64,000 nucleotides of DNA from assembly GCF_019891395.1 (NCBI RefSeq), contig NZ_CP078143.1:1464001-1528000 (forward strand), written 5' to 3'. Made by a program: the position numbers and the translations under genes. Positions within the stretch are counted from its first letter, which is position 1, and each line of letters opens with the position of its first letter. Origin of the DNA: Nitratireductor kimnyeongensis (GTDB lineage Bacteria; Pseudomonadota; Alphaproteobacteria; Rhizobiales; Rhizobiaceae). The notes beneath the pieces were generated by a model. That model worked only from the letters and a program-made list of their open reading frames with translations. It was not told the origin of the DNA and searched no databases. Of this stretch, positions 28,239-36,953 are shown one piece after another.

Positions 28239-28635
28239 GATCGCCTTCTTCGCATTCAGCGAGCGCTGCCAGCTCCTCTGTACGCTTCTCGGTGAGTTTC
28301 TGAAGACATTGAGCGCGCATCATAGGTTCGATGGAGCCACCACGCACAGCCAGCGTCTCAAGATCGCAGTGTGCATCACGAAAGCCGATCCATGCCCGCT
28401 GCGCGTCGCGCAACAAGGTGCGTGCATCTTCATTGCCTGAATAGCGCGTCCTGACGGCATCATACTGCGCATTAAGAGCTGTATCGGCAGCCTCATAATC
28501 TCGGGCTGCGCATTGTGTCATGTCGATCTGAGTCTGGGCATCGTCACAATTCAGTTCCTCGGCCTGCGCTGCGAAATCGAAAGGGGCAAGCATCAACAGG
28601 ATGGCGACCGAACAAAAATAGTTGCGAAAAAACAT
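28225..28635 (-). CDS. Lysozyme inhibitor LprI-like (DUF1311) secreted protein
   Basis: A 136-residue exported protein. Residues 1-~25 are a signal peptide (MFFRNYFCSVAILLMLAPFDFAAQA). The rest is a DUF1311/LprI domain with paired cysteines: 'LNCDDAQTQIDMTQCAARDYEAADTALNAQYDAVR', 'LRDAQRAWIGFRDAHCDLE' and 'MMRAQCLQKLTEKRTEELAAL'. Members inhibit lysozyme in Mycobacterium; in proteobacteria the role is unproven. AGAGGAG precedes the ATG by 6 nt. It reads divergently from rpmJ across a region with a perfect 16-bp palindrome. Confidence 0.87.
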   Translation of the reverse strand: MFFRNYFCSVAILLMLAPFDFAAQAEELNCDDAQTQIDMTQCAARDYEAADTALNAQYDAVRTRYSGNEDARTLLRDAQRAWIGFRDAHCDLETLAVRGGSIEPMMRAQCLQKLTEKRTEELAALAECEEGDLSCL

Positions 28636-28688
28636 ATCAAACTCCTCTGATCTGCATGTTCGATGCAGAACCGACATTGTCTGCCGTC

Positions 28689-28704
28689 TGAATCACGTGA
28701 TTCA
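28689..28704. promoter_or_regulatory. Perfect 16-bp palindrome between lprI-like gene and rpmJ (putative operator)
   Basis: TGAATCACGTGATTCA is fully palindromic. It lies 54 bp upstream of the lprI-like start and 24 bp upstream of the rpmJ -35 box, a position suitable for a dimeric regulator. I cannot name the regulator. Confidence 0.5.
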
Positions 28705-28727
28705 TCCTGCAGCGGCCCGGTGAAAGG

Positions 28728-28755
28728 TTGACACAGACAAGCATCCTCGTCTATG
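28728..28755 (+). promoter_or_regulatory. Sigma-70 promoter of rpmJ
   Basis: A perfect TTGACA (28728-28733), 16-nt spacer and TCTATG (28750-28755). The transcript would start near 28762, ~70 nt before the rpmJ ATG. Confidence 0.65.
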
Positions 28756-28831
28756 AGCCCATCGACTTGTGGCGCGCCATGGATGCGCGCCTTCTCATTT
28801 CGGGCCGCAAGGCCAACCACGGACAAGAACG

Positions 28832-28957
28832 ATGAAGATCAAAAACTCGCTCAAGGCGCTGAAGACCCGTCACCGGGAAAACCGCATGGTCCGTCGCAAG
28901 GGCCGCATCTACATCATCAACAAGTCCAACCCGCGCTTCAAGGCACGGCAGGGCTGA
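28832..28957 (+). CDS. rpmJ: 50S ribosomal protein L36 (type B, cysteine-free)
   Basis: A 41-residue protein, [20 protein letters not shown] continuing to '[21 protein letters not shown]'. It is the L36 form without the Cys-x2-Cys...Cys-x4-His zinc ribbon, which is the only form in most Rhizobiales, so it needs no zinc. It has its own TTGACA promoter and is monocistronic. Confidence 0.93.
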   Translation: MKIKNSLKALKTRHRENRMVRRKGRIYIINKSNPRFKARQG

Positions 28958-29027
28958 TCCGCCAGTTTTGGCGGACTTCACGCGAAATTCAGTTTCTCTT
29001 TGACCATGCCGCGCCTATGATTGCGGC

Positions 29028-29621
29028 ATGGCACGATTCATGATCGCATTCTTCGCTGCTGTTCTCATGGGCCTGCCAACGACGCAGGCAGCGGAAGGTA
29101 GCAAGACCCTTTCCGGCATCGAAACCCTGGTGCCCGACCGACAGGCGCGCCTCGACGCGCTCTTCCTTGATCTCAAGAAAGAAACCAACGAACGTGCAGC
29201 ACGTCGCATTGCGCTGCGGATTGGCGAAACCTGGGCCAACTCAGGTAGCGATACGGCGAATCTGCTGATCGGCTGGGCGAACGATGCGATGAAGGCGGAG
29301 AAGTTTTCCGTCGCGCTCGATTTTCTCGACCAAGTGGTCATGCTCTTTCCCGACTATGCCGAGGGCTGGAACCGACGGGCCACGGTTCATTTCATGATGA
29401 ACGACTACTCCCGTTCGATGGCTGACATATCCCGAACGCTCGAACTGGAGCCACGCCATTTCGGTGCGCTGGCAGGTATGGCCCGTATCCTGCAGGCCAC
29501 AGGTCGGCAGGAACAGGCTCTCACAGCCTATGAGCAGGTTTTGAACATCTATCCGATGCTGCGCAGTGCGCAGAACGCTGTCGCCGAGATATCTGACGAG
29601 CTGGCCGGTCAGGGCATCTAA
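29028..29621 (+). CDS. Periplasmic TPR-repeat protein
   Basis: A 197-residue protein with an N-terminal signal peptide (residues 1-~21, ending TTQA/AEG). It has at least three tetratricopeptide repeats from about residue 80: 'ANLLIGWANDAMKAEKFSVALDFLDQVVMLFPDYAEGWNRRATVHFMMNDYSRSMADISRTLELEPRHFGALAGMARILQATGRQEQALTAYEQVLNIYP'. TPRs mediate protein contacts; the partner is unknown. A conserved single-copy type gene in rhizobia. Confidence 0.85.
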   Translation: MARFMIAFFAAVLMGLPTTQAAEGSKTLSGIETLVPDRQARLDALFLDLKKETNERAARRIALRIGETWANSGSDTANLLIGWANDAMKAEKFSVALDFLDQVVMLFPDYAEGWNRRATVHFMMNDYSRSMADISRTLELEPRHFGALAGMARILQATGRQEQALTAYEQVLNIYPMLRSAQNAVAEISDELAGQGI

Positions 29622-29654
29622 ACAGGCTCAGGGAAAATGCCTGTTTGCCTTTGA

Positions 29655-29680
29655 ACGCCGGCGGAAACGCCCGCCGGCGT
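29655..29680. terminator. Hairpin between convergent TPR and pyk genes
   Basis: ACGCCGGCGG (29655-29664) pairs with CCGCCGGCGT (29671-29680), 6-nt loop. GC-rich without U-tract; shared 3' end for the two convergent genes. Confidence 0.6.
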
Positions 29681-29699
29681 AGCAACCTTCAAGAGTGGT

Positions 29700-31136
29700 T
29701 CAGATTCCGCCGAGACCGTCGGAACCGATATAGGCAATGCGCAGCATATTGGTAGCACCGGGCGTACCGAGGGGTACACCGGCCGTGACGATCACGCGAT
29801 TGCCTGGCTTGGCAAAGCCCTCTTCATACGCAATGCGGCAGGCTCGGTTGACCATGTCATCGAGGTCAGCCGCATCCTCCGTAACGACACAATGCGTTCC
29901 CCAAACAAGTGACAGCCGCCGCGCAGTCTCCACCACCGGCGACAACGCAATGATCGGCACCTGCGGCCGCTCACGGGCTGCGCGCAACCCGGTGGTGCCT
30001 GAGGAGGTGTAGGAGATGATCGCCGACAGGTTGAGCGTTTCGGCAATTTGACGCGCGGCCATGGAAATTGCATCCGCGCCGGTTGGCTCCGGCTCGGTCC
30101 GCTGACCATAAATGATGGTCGGGTAGGTCGGATCCTGCTCCACCTTGGTGGCGATCGAGTTCATTGTCGCGACCGCCTCGACCGGATAGTCGCCGGCTGC
30201 GGACTCCGCCGACAGCATAACCGCGTCCGCCCCCTCGAAAACGGCGGTCGCTACGTCAGATACTTCCGCACGGGTCGGCACAGGAGCGGAAATCATCGAT
30301 TCCAGCATCTGTGTGGCGACCACAACCGGCTTGCCGGCACGCCGGCACGCACGGGTGATCTGCTTCTGGATGCCGGGGACAGCCTCGAGCGGCATTTCCA
30401 CACCGAGATCCCCACGCGCCACCATCAATGCGTCGGAAAGCTCGATAATCTCGGCAAGACGCTTAACCGCCTGCGGCTTCTCGATCTTGGCGAGAAGCGC
30501 TGCCCGACCGCGCGCCACCTTGCGCACCTCGGCCATATCCTCGGGCCTCTGGATGAAGGAAAGCGCGATCCAATCGACATCGGAAGAGAGCACCGCATCA
30601 AGATCCTTGCGATCCTTGTCGGTGAGAGCGCCCATGGGAAGATCCGTGTCCGGCAGGCTGACACCCTTGCGGTCGGAGATCTTGTTGCCGGCCACCACCT
30701 CACAGGTGATCGCCTTGCCGTCACTCTTCACGGCCTTGAGCTGCAATCGCCCGTCATCTATGAGCAGGCGGTGTCCCGGCTCGACCGATTTCAGAATCTC
30801 GGGATGCGGCAAATGAACCCGCCTGTCATTGCCCGGCTCGGGATTATCGTCGAGCGTGAAGGTTTGCCCGACAGTGAGGTCAACACTCTTTTCGGCAAAC
30901 GTGCCCACTCGGAGCTTAGGTCCCTGCAGATCGGCGAGAATGCCGATAGGGTGGCCAACTTTTTTCTCAACCGCTCGAATGCGGCTTACCAAGGTTCGCA
31001 TCAGATCGTGGCTGGCGTGGCTCATGTTGATGCGGAACACATCGGCCCCAGCCTCAAACAGGCGCTGGATGCTCTCTTCTTCTGAAGACGCGGGCCCGAG
31101 CGTGGCGAGAATCTTTACCTTGCGATTGCGCCTCAT
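29700..31136 (-). CDS. pyk: Pyruvate kinase
   Basis: It converts phosphoenolpyruvate and ADP to pyruvate and ATP. The 478-residue protein shows 'RNRKVKILATLGPASSEEESIQRLFEAGADVFRINMSHAS', 'GILADLQGPKLRVGTF', the catalytic 'LLAKIEKPQAVKRL', 'MVARGDLGVEMPLEAVPGIQKQI' and 'VVATQMLESMISAPVPTRAEVSDVATAVFEGADAVMLSAESAAG'. Its start overlaps the stop of the DUF1036 gene by 4 bp, so the two are co-translated. Confidence 0.97.
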   Translation of the reverse strand: MRRNRKVKILATLGPASSEEESIQRLFEAGADVFRINMSHASHDLMRTLVSRIRAVEKKVGHPIGILADLQGPKLRVGTFAEKSVDLTVGQTFTLDDNPEPGNDRRVHLPHPEILKSVEPGHRLLIDDGRLQLKAVKSDGKAITCEVVAGNKISDRKGVSLPDTDLPMGALTDKDRKDLDAVLSSDVDWIALSFIQRPEDMAEVRKVARGRAALLAKIEKPQAVKRLAEIIELSDALMVARGDLGVEMPLEAVPGIQKQITRACRRAGKPVVVATQMLESMISAPVPTRAEVSDVATAVFEGADAVMLSAESAAGDYPVEAVATMNSIATKVEQDPTYPTIIYGQRTEPEPTGADAISMAARQIAETLNLSAIISYTSSGTTGLRAARERPQVPIIALSPVVETARRLSLVWGTHCVVTEDAADLDDMVNRACRIAYEEGFAKPGNRVIVTAGVPLGTPGATNMLRIAYIGSDGLGGI

Positions 31137-31645
31137 TGGGAGGCATCCGAATTCGTCAGCGTGCTGCTGTCAGCCGGTCCGTCAGTCAAATCCACCATCC
31201 AGTTTTCCTGCTCGCGCGTGTCATATTCCTGGAATCCGGCACGCTGGAAGCCCCGCGCAAAACAATCATTGGTACCGGCAATCTTGAACTCAGTCAGTGC
31301 AACACACATCTGCACCTTACCCTCCCACCGGCCGCCGCTGGCGGCGTCCTCTGCATAGAGGTAGTAATAGCGCGATTCCAGCGGCCCCTCGATCAGGGTC
31401 TTGCAGCTCGATTTCTCGATCCGCCACCAGCCTTCGCTCACCCAGCCCGAAGCCGTGCGATAGCCAATGGCAACACCAACGAGATTCTGTGTGGAGTTAC
31501 AGACGCGGAAATCTGCAAACGCCGTTGTGGGCGCAAACACGACGCCTCCCAGTCCGGTCGCTACAGCCAGCAGAAAAGCCCGCCGGCGTTTCGCGTGCGA
31601 CGCCCGTCGAAGCATTTTTGAGAACCTTGAATCCGACCTGAGCAT
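31133..31645 (-). CDS. DUF1036 exported protein
   Basis: A 170-residue protein with a basic N-terminus and signal peptide ending near AFA/DFRVCN. The mature DUF1036 domain has 'DFRVCNSTQNLVGVAIGYRTASGWVSEGWWRIEKSSCKTLIEGPLESRYYYLYAED' and 'FKIAGTNDCFARGFQRAGFQEYDTREQENWMVDL', with paired cysteines. Members occur next to pyk in many Rhizobiales; the function is unknown. Starts at 31645 (AAGG 5-8 nt upstream) and 31615 (AAGG 9 nt upstream) are both possible. Confidence 0.87.
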   Translation of the reverse strand: MLRSDSRFSKMLRRASHAKRRRAFLLAVATGLGGVVFAPTTAFADFRVCNSTQNLVGVAIGYRTASGWVSEGWWRIEKSSCKTLIEGPLESRYYYLYAEDAASGGRWEGKVQMCVALTEFKIAGTNDCFARGFQRAGFQEYDTREQENWMVDLTDGPADSSTLTNSDASQ

Positions 31646-31776
31646 ATTTTCCTTTTCGGCAATGTCCGGCCCCCTGTCAACGCGCCATTGCCTACCAGCG
31701 CGTGTTTTCCATCACAGCCTTGCAGAACGGTGCGCAACATGAAAGGACGAGATTACGCTGTGATAGGCGCACATTT

Positions 31777-32607
31777 ATGACCCCACCAGTTTTCCCCGGA
31801 ACCTGCTCGATGAACGCCCTCCGTTTTACATCACCGTTCGAATTGATTCCCGGTGATCCCGCCACGGGGGTCGTCCTGATTGCAGATCACGCAAAGCGCG
31901 CGCTGCCTGAAGCATATGGTGCGCTGGGTCTGCCGGCGTCAGAATTTGAACGACACATCGCCTACGACATCGGCGTGGAGATGGTCACTCGCACCCTCTC
32001 TGCAAAGCTCGGGGTGCCCGCGGTCCTGGGCGGTTTCTCAAGATTGCTCATCGATCCCAATCGCGGCATCAATGACCCGACTCTGATCCGGCAGATCTAC
32101 GACGGCACGATCATTCCTGGAAATTACCCCCTGAGCCCAGAAGAACGGCAAAACCGGATCGATCAATTTTATCGCCCTTTTCATGACGCCGTCGCCGCGG
32201 CCGTGGACGGAGTCGAAAAAGCAATTGGCGGAGCGCCGTTGATCATCGCAATCCACTCATTCACGCCGTCTCTGCTCGGTCGAAAACGTCCCTGGGAGGT
32301 CGGTATCCTTTGGGACATCGACAATCGCGCGGCCAGCCCTCTGATCGAAACACTCAGAGCCGATGGTGAACTGACCGTGGGCGACAACGAGCCATATGAC
32401 GGCGCCTATCCCGGCGACACCATGCATCAGCACGCCACCACGCGGGGATTCCCCTATGCACTTGTCGAGATTCGCCAGGATTTAATTGCCGGCCAAGACG
32501 GCGCGATCGGCTGGGCAGAAAGGTTGAGCCTCATGGTTGAAGCAATCAATGCGCGGCCCGATATCCATCAGGTGAAGCACTTTGGGTCCCGAACAGAGCA
32601 CATGTGA
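31777..32607 (+). CDS. N-formylglutamate amidohydrolase family protein
   Basis: A 276-residue protein of the N-formylglutamate amidohydrolase (HutG/FGase) family: 'GVVLIADHAKRALPEAYGALGLPASEFERHIAYDIGVEMVTRTLSAKLGVPAVLGGFSRLLIDPNRG', 'AIHSFTP' and 'HATTRGFPYALVEIRQDLI' with the metal-binding His/Asp/Glu of the family. It could remove formate from N-formyl amino acids, but no hut genes are nearby, so the substrate is open. An ATG at 31810 is a credible alternative start. Confidence 0.88.
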   Translation: MTPPVFPGTCSMNALRFTSPFELIPGDPATGVVLIADHAKRALPEAYGALGLPASEFERHIAYDIGVEMVTRTLSAKLGVPAVLGGFSRLLIDPNRGINDPTLIRQIYDGTIIPGNYPLSPEERQNRIDQFYRPFHDAVAAAVDGVEKAIGGAPLIIAIHSFTPSLLGRKRPWEVGILWDIDNRAASPLIETLRADGELTVGDNEPYDGAYPGDTMHQHATTRGFPYALVEIRQDLIAGQDGAIGWAERLSLMVEAINARPDIHQVKHFGSRTEHM

Positions 32608-32616
32608 GGAAATGCC

Positions 32617-32925
32617 ATGACACCGCTGAGTGAAGAAAAGAAGCGCGACCTGGAAGCAGCCGCGTTTCGCCGCCTGATCGATCATCTGCGCTCTCGGACC
32701 GATGTCCAAAACATCGATATGATGAACCTGGCCGGCTTTTGCCGCAATTGCCTGTCGAACTGGTACAGGGACGCTGCCGAAGCTGAAGGGATCGCGCTTT
32801 CCAAGGAGGAATCACGTGAGATCGTCTACGGCATGCCCTATGAGGAATGGCGCGAGAAATATCAGACCGAGGCAAATGCGGAACAGAAGGCGGCTTTCGA
32901 GACCAATCGTCCGGAAGAGATCTGA
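32617..32925 (+). CDS. DUF1244 family protein
   Basis: A 102-residue protein: 'KKRDLEAAAFRRLIDHLRSRTDVQNIDMMNLAGFCRNCLSNWYRDAAEAEGIALSKEESREIVYGMPYEEWREKYQTEA'. This is the entire DUF1244 fold, with the invariant 'NLAGFCRNCLSxWY' and 'YGMPYxEWKxxYQ'. Found across alpha- and gammaproteobacteria; function unknown. It follows the previous gene by 9 bp, likely the same transcript. Confidence 0.9.
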   Translation: MTPLSEEKKRDLEAAAFRRLIDHLRSRTDVQNIDMMNLAGFCRNCLSNWYRDAAEAEGIALSKEESREIVYGMPYEEWREKYQTEANAEQKAAFETNRPEEI

Positions 32926-33061
32926 CCAATCCTCCATCTGGCGGGAACAGCCTCATTGAGCGCAGCAAATCCCTTGACCGATGGGGCTCTCTGGGGCATC
33001 GAACCTGCCACGCCTCAACGCCCGACTCGCGGGCTTTCAAAACAATCGACCGGAGTTTTGC

Positions 33062-33325
33062 ATGGCCGACGACATCACGACCGAGACCGCCGACACAGTG
33101 GCCGCTGGCCAGCTTCGCGCTTTCATAGAGCGCGTGGAACGACTTGAAGAAGACAAGAAGACCATTTCGGAAGACATCAAGGAAGTCTATGCCGAAATGA
33201 AAGCCAACGGCTTCGACACCAAGGCCGTGCGTTCCATCGTACGATTGCGCAAGAAGGACCAGGCCGAACGCCAGGAAGAAGAAGCCATGATCGACCTCTA
33301 CAAGGCCGCACTTGGCATGGAATAA
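33062..33325 (+). CDS. DUF2312 (GapR-like) family protein
   Basis: An 87-residue protein: '[73 protein letters not shown]'. This is DUF2312, the family of Caulobacter GapR, a nucleoid protein that binds overtwisted AT-rich DNA ahead of forks and polymerases. The coiled-coil and the C-terminal '[14 protein letters not shown]' basic DNA-contact helix are present. GGAG is 7 nt upstream of the ATG. Confidence 0.9.
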   Translation: MADDITTETADTVAAGQLRAFIERVERLEEDKKTISEDIKEVYAEMKANGFDTKAVRSIVRLRKKDQAERQEEEAMIDLYKAALGME

Positions 33326-33392
33326 CGCATGGATTGGTTGGGCGCTGATTTGAAGGCGCCCGGCACTTCGGTCCACGCCCCGGTGCACGATT

Positions 33393-34322
33393 CTACATTT
33401 TCACGAGAGCTGGGTTTCTCTCGCCATCTTCCTTGCGGGAATACCTTGCGGGGGAAACTCCAGTGGACCGGGAAAATGCGGTGCTGAATGCGCTGGTCGA
33501 GCCATAGCCGACCTTTGTCGCGATTTCTGAAATGCTGTGCGCCTTCGAATTCAGCATGCTCCTCGCGAGCGTCATTCTCCAGCGTTGCAAATATTCCATC
33601 GGCGGCATTCCGACCACCCGATTGAATCGCGTGAAAAAGCTCGAACGGGACAAGCCCGCCGTCCGCGCGAGCTCTGCCACGGACCATGCCCGGGCTGGCT
33701 TCGCGTGGATAGCGCGCAAGGGACCGGCCAGCCGTTCGTCACCCAGGCCCCTCAAAAGCCCCGGCATATCTCCCGCATCCGTTGCCGAACGCAGCGCTTC
33801 GATGAGCAGCACCTGGAGGAGATGCTCGAGAACAACATCTTTGGCCGGACGCTCAGCGCGCGCCTCTTCTCTCACCAACCGCGCCAGTTCGCCTAGTCGT
33901 GCTTCACCACGAACCACTGCGATATCCGGCAACAGCGACACAAGCAACTCGGCATCGGGCGCACCGAAGCTGCAATATCCGACAAGTGCTTGAACATTGA
34001 CCGGTGCCTCTTCCGGACCGACCCGCGCCGTCCCGTCCAACCGGATCCGTGGACTGCTTTTCTGCCCGGCGGGAAGTGCCGGCTGAATGCTGGACATGGA
34101 AAACCCGGGCGCCGCTGGCACCAGAACGAAATCCCCCCGGCGAAGATCCACCGGCGGCTTCCCATCCACTTCGAGGCATGCCTGTCCGTCCAGCATGAGG
34201 CAATAGTAGGCCTTCTCCACCTCCTCACGCCGTATCCGCCAGGCACCGGAGGCTTTCACCAGCTTGGAGAACGGAGCACGGGGACGCAGAAGGGAAATCG
34301 CCTGTGAGAGAGGGTCTGCCAT
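33393..34322 (-). CDS. AraC-family transcriptional regulator
   Basis: A 309-residue regulator. Residues ~10-200 are an AraC_N cupin-type ligand domain ('YYCLMLDGQACLEVDGKPPVDLRRGDFVLVPAAPGFSMSS'); the C-terminal ~100 residues are two HTH motifs ('WSVAELARTAGLSRSSFFTRFNRVVGMPPMEYLQRWRMTLARSMLNSKAHSISEIATKVGYGSTSAFSTAFSRSTGVSPARYSR'). It is divergent from the SDR gene at 34416 across 93 bp, so it probably controls that gene; such pairs respond to reactive aldehydes or xenobiotics. Confidence 0.92.
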   Translation of the reverse strand: MADPLSQAISLLRPRAPFSKLVKASGAWRIRREEVEKAYYCLMLDGQACLEVDGKPPVDLRRGDFVLVPAAPGFSMSSIQPALPAGQKSSPRIRLDGTARVGPEEAPVNVQALVGYCSFGAPDAELLVSLLPDIAVVRGEARLGELARLVREEARAERPAKDVVLEHLLQVLLIEALRSATDAGDMPGLLRGLGDERLAGPLRAIHAKPARAWSVAELARTAGLSRSSFFTRFNRVVGMPPMEYLQRWRMTLARSMLNSKAHSISEIATKVGYGSTSAFSTAFSRSTGVSPARYSRKEDGERNPALVKM

Positions 34323-34415
34323 TTGGATCTTTGATAAAGAAATACGGATGACTGATTATAGAAAATATTGAGCGCGCGGTCGATATCAGGAGTTCCAGAA
34401 ACAGGAGAAGCCAAT

Positions 34416-35165
34416 ATGAAGACCTTGATGATCACTGGGTGCTCTTCCGGGTTCGGACAGGAGACCGCGCGCCATTTCATCTCGCAGGGTTGGTCTGTTG
34501 TCGCCACAATGAGAAAACCGGAACAAGGCGCACTCCCCGCCTCTGTACGGCTCCGCATCCTGCCGCTGGACGTGACAGATCCTGTCTCGATCCGTCGCGC
34601 CGTTGAAGACGCAGGCCCAATCGATGCGCTCGTCAACAATGCGGGGATCGGATGGATGGGCCCTCTGGAAGGCATCCCTGAAGACATGATCCGGGAAATA
34701 TTCGACACCAACACGTTTGGAACAATGGAGATGACCCGCGCAGTGCTGCCGCAGTTTCGCCAACGCAAAGCGGGCGTGATCGTGAATGTTTCCTCCAGCA
34801 CGACCCTCAAGGCCCTACCACTTCTCCCGGTCTACACAGCAAGCAAGGCGGCAGTGAACGCCTTCACCGAATGCCTTGCACTGGAGGTTGAACCATTCGG
34901 CATTCGCGCCCGGCTCGTTCTGCCCGGCCGCGCGCCAGCAACGCGTTTCGGTGCGAATGCAAGGATCCTGATGAGTGCCTCAGGAAGCACTCCCGATGCC
35001 TATGAGATGATCACGAAGAGGGTCTTTGACGGCATGAAGGCAGCCGCGGACGAACCGGTCACAGAACCGGCGGATGTTGTCGCTGCGATCTGGAGGGCTG
35101 TGACCGAACCCAACTGCCCGCTACGGCAGGCTGCAGGCGCGGACGCCTTGGCTCTGGCTGCCTGA
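34416..35165 (+). CDS. SDR-family oxidoreductase
   Basis: A 249-residue classical short-chain dehydrogenase: 'TGCSSGFGQETARHF' cofactor loop, 'VATMRKP' (Arg after beta-2 suggests NADP+), 'NNAGIG', 'VNVSSSTTLKALPLLPVYTASKAAVNAF' with the Ser-Tyr-Lys catalytic set (YTASK). Start has AGGAG 9 nt upstream. It stands divergent from the AraC regulator and is closed by a terminator at 35211. Substrate unknown. Confidence 0.9.
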   Translation: MKTLMITGCSSGFGQETARHFISQGWSVVATMRKPEQGALPASVRLRILPLDVTDPVSIRRAVEDAGPIDALVNNAGIGWMGPLEGIPEDMIREIFDTNTFGTMEMTRAVLPQFRQRKAGVIVNVSSSTTLKALPLLPVYTASKAAVNAFTECLALEVEPFGIRARLVLPGRAPATRFGANARILMSASGSTPDAYEMITKRVFDGMKAAADEPVTEPADVVAAIWRAVTEPNCPLRQAAGADALALAA

Positions 35166-35210
35166 AATATGATCTGAAATGAGCTGCGGCGTGACATCCT
35201 TCAAACACAA

Positions 35211-35235
35211 AAAGGGCGGCCCGAAGCCGCCCTTT
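35211..35235 (-). terminator. Rho-independent terminator between SDR and aldehyde dehydrogenase
   Basis: AAAGGGCGGC and GCCGCCCTTT form a 10-bp stem with a CCGAA loop. On the minus strand it is followed by TTTGTGTTTG, serving the aldehyde dehydrogenase; it can also end the convergent SDR transcript. Confidence 0.85.
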
Positions 35236-35255
35236 CGCATCTCTGGTTCAGACGC

Positions 35256-36770
35256 CTATTCGATGTCGAAGGAGACGCCCTGTGCGAGCGGCAGCTCCTT
35301 TGAGTAGTTCACCGTGTTCGTCGCACGGCGCATATAAGCTTTCCATGCGTCAGAGCCCGATTCGCGGCCACCACCCGTTTCCTTTTCACCACCGAACGCA
35401 CCGCCGATCTCGGCGCCGGAGGTACCAATGTTCACATTGGCAATGCCGCAATCGGAACCACGTGCGCTGAGAAATTCCTCGGCTTCGCGCATATCGGTCG
35501 TGAACACGCAGGAAGAAAGGCCTGCGCCCACGGCGTTGTGAAGTTCAAGCGCCTCGTCGAAATCGCTGTACTTCATCACGTAGAGTATCGGGGCAAAGGT
35601 CTCTTCGAGGACGACACCCGCCTGCTCCGGCATTTCGACCAGAGCCGGGTGTGCGTAAAAGGCATCCGCATCGCCACTATCGAAGCGAGTGCCACCCACC
35701 ACTTTGCCGCCAAGCTTTTTCGCCTCTTGAAGCGCTTTCTGCATGTTGTCGAAGGCACCCTTGTCGATCAGGGGACCAACCAAAGCATCGGTCGTAAGCG
35801 GACTGCCGACGGACACCGATTCATAGGCCTTGCGCAGGCGCGGCAGAAGCGCGTCATAGACGGATTCGTGTACAAAGAGCCGGCGCAGCGTCGTGCAGCG
35901 TTGACCAGCAGTGCCCATGGCGCCAAAGGCGATGGCGCGCAGCGCCATATCCAGGTCAGCCGAAGGACAGACGATGCCGGCATTGTTGCCGCCAAGTTCC
36001 AGCACCGCACGAGCGAACCGCTTTGCCAGGCGCGGCCCGACTTCGCGGCCCATCCGCGTGGAACCGGTGGCCGAGACCAGCGGCACCTTCGGATGATCAA
36101 CCATGGCTTCACCCACGGCGCGATCACCAATGAGGACGGTGAGAAGATCCGCGGGCGCATCCCCCCCAAAGCGCTTGACCGCACGGTTGAAGATCGCCTC
36201 GCAGGCGAGCGCCGTCAGCGGCGTCTTTTCAGAGGGCTTCCACACGACACTATCGCCACATACAAGTGCCAGAGCGGCATTCCACGACCAGACAGCGACC
36301 GGGAAATTGAAAGCGGAAATAACACCAACCACACCCAGCGGATGCCAAGTTTCCATCATGCGGTGGCCGGGGCGCTCGGTGGCAATGGTCAAGCCATAGA
36401 GCTGCCGCGACAAGCCAACAGCAAAGTCGCAAATGTCGATCATCTCCTGGACCTCGCCAAGGCCCTCCGAGCGGATCTTACCCACCTCGATCGACACCAG
36501 ACGCCCAAGATCATCCTTCGAGGCGCGCAGCTCCTCGCCGAGTAGCCTCACAAGTTCGCCGCGGCGCGGCCCGGGGACATTGCGCCAGGTTTTGAAAGCT
36601 TCATACGCACGCTCGATGGCAGCGCCGGCATCGTTTGCCGAGATAGAAGGGACCGCAGCAATTTCCTCACCGGTGACCGGCGTGCGTACCGACAGGTCGC
36701 CACCGCTAAAAGCCTTTTCGTCAACGCCGAGGCGTTTCAGAAGCTCGCTTGTTTCATTCTTGACGTTCAT
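35256..36770 (-). CDS. ALDH7-family aldehyde dehydrogenase (probable L-2-aminoadipate semialdehyde dehydrogenase)
   Basis: A 504-residue aldehyde dehydrogenase. 'ETWHPLGVVGVISAFNFPVAVWSWNAALALVCGDSVVWKPSEKTPLTAL' (about 140-190), Glu in 'VLELGGNNAGIV' (about 268) and nucleophile Cys in 'GTAGQRCTTLRRLFVH' (about 302) are intact. The 'GGGRESGSDAWKAYMRRATNTVNYSKELPLAQGVSF' C-terminus is characteristic of ALDH7 (antiquitin, AmaB), which oxidises alpha-aminoadipate semialdehyde / piperideine-6-carboxylate in lysine breakdown. No lysine aminotransferase is adjacent, so the assignment to lysine catabolism is inferred. Upstream on the same strand lies a LysR regulator. Confidence 0.9.
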   Translation of the reverse strand: MNVKNETSELLKRLGVDEKAFSGGDLSVRTPVTGEEIAAVPSISANDAGAAIERAYEAFKTWRNVPGPRRGELVRLLGEELRASKDDLGRLVSIEVGKIRSEGLGEVQEMIDICDFAVGLSRQLYGLTIATERPGHRMMETWHPLGVVGVISAFNFPVAVWSWNAALALVCGDSVVWKPSEKTPLTALACEAIFNRAVKRFGGDAPADLLTVLIGDRAVGEAMVDHPKVPLVSATGSTRMGREVGPRLAKRFARAVLELGGNNAGIVCPSADLDMALRAIAFGAMGTAGQRCTTLRRLFVHESVYDALLPRLRKAYESVSVGSPLTTDALVGPLIDKGAFDNMQKALQEAKKLGGKVVGGTRFDSGDADAFYAHPALVEMPEQAGVVLEETFAPILYVMKYSDFDEALELHNAVGAGLSSCVFTTDMREAEEFLSARGSDCGIANVNIGTSGAEIGGAFGGEKETGGGRESGSDAWKAYMRRATNTVNYSKELPLAQGVSFDIE

Positions 36771-36953
36771 GGGTGCTTCGCTCCCTGGATAATCTTTTCT
36801 CGAGACGCGGGCGAATGCCGCGCGGCCGAACCGGCCCCTGCCGGGAATGTAGGGAGGGCCGCGCAGGATTGGAAATGGAAAATCGGACTGTATTCATGAT
36901 GTAGGATCATGCAAACCGGCCTGAACGGTGGCAAAACGACACAATCTATGACG

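Noticed and set aside
28769..28831. 21-residue N-terminal extension of rpmJ
   Set aside because: The ATG at 28832 gives the exact L36 length; the extension is not conserved and lies in the leader after the TTGACA promoter.
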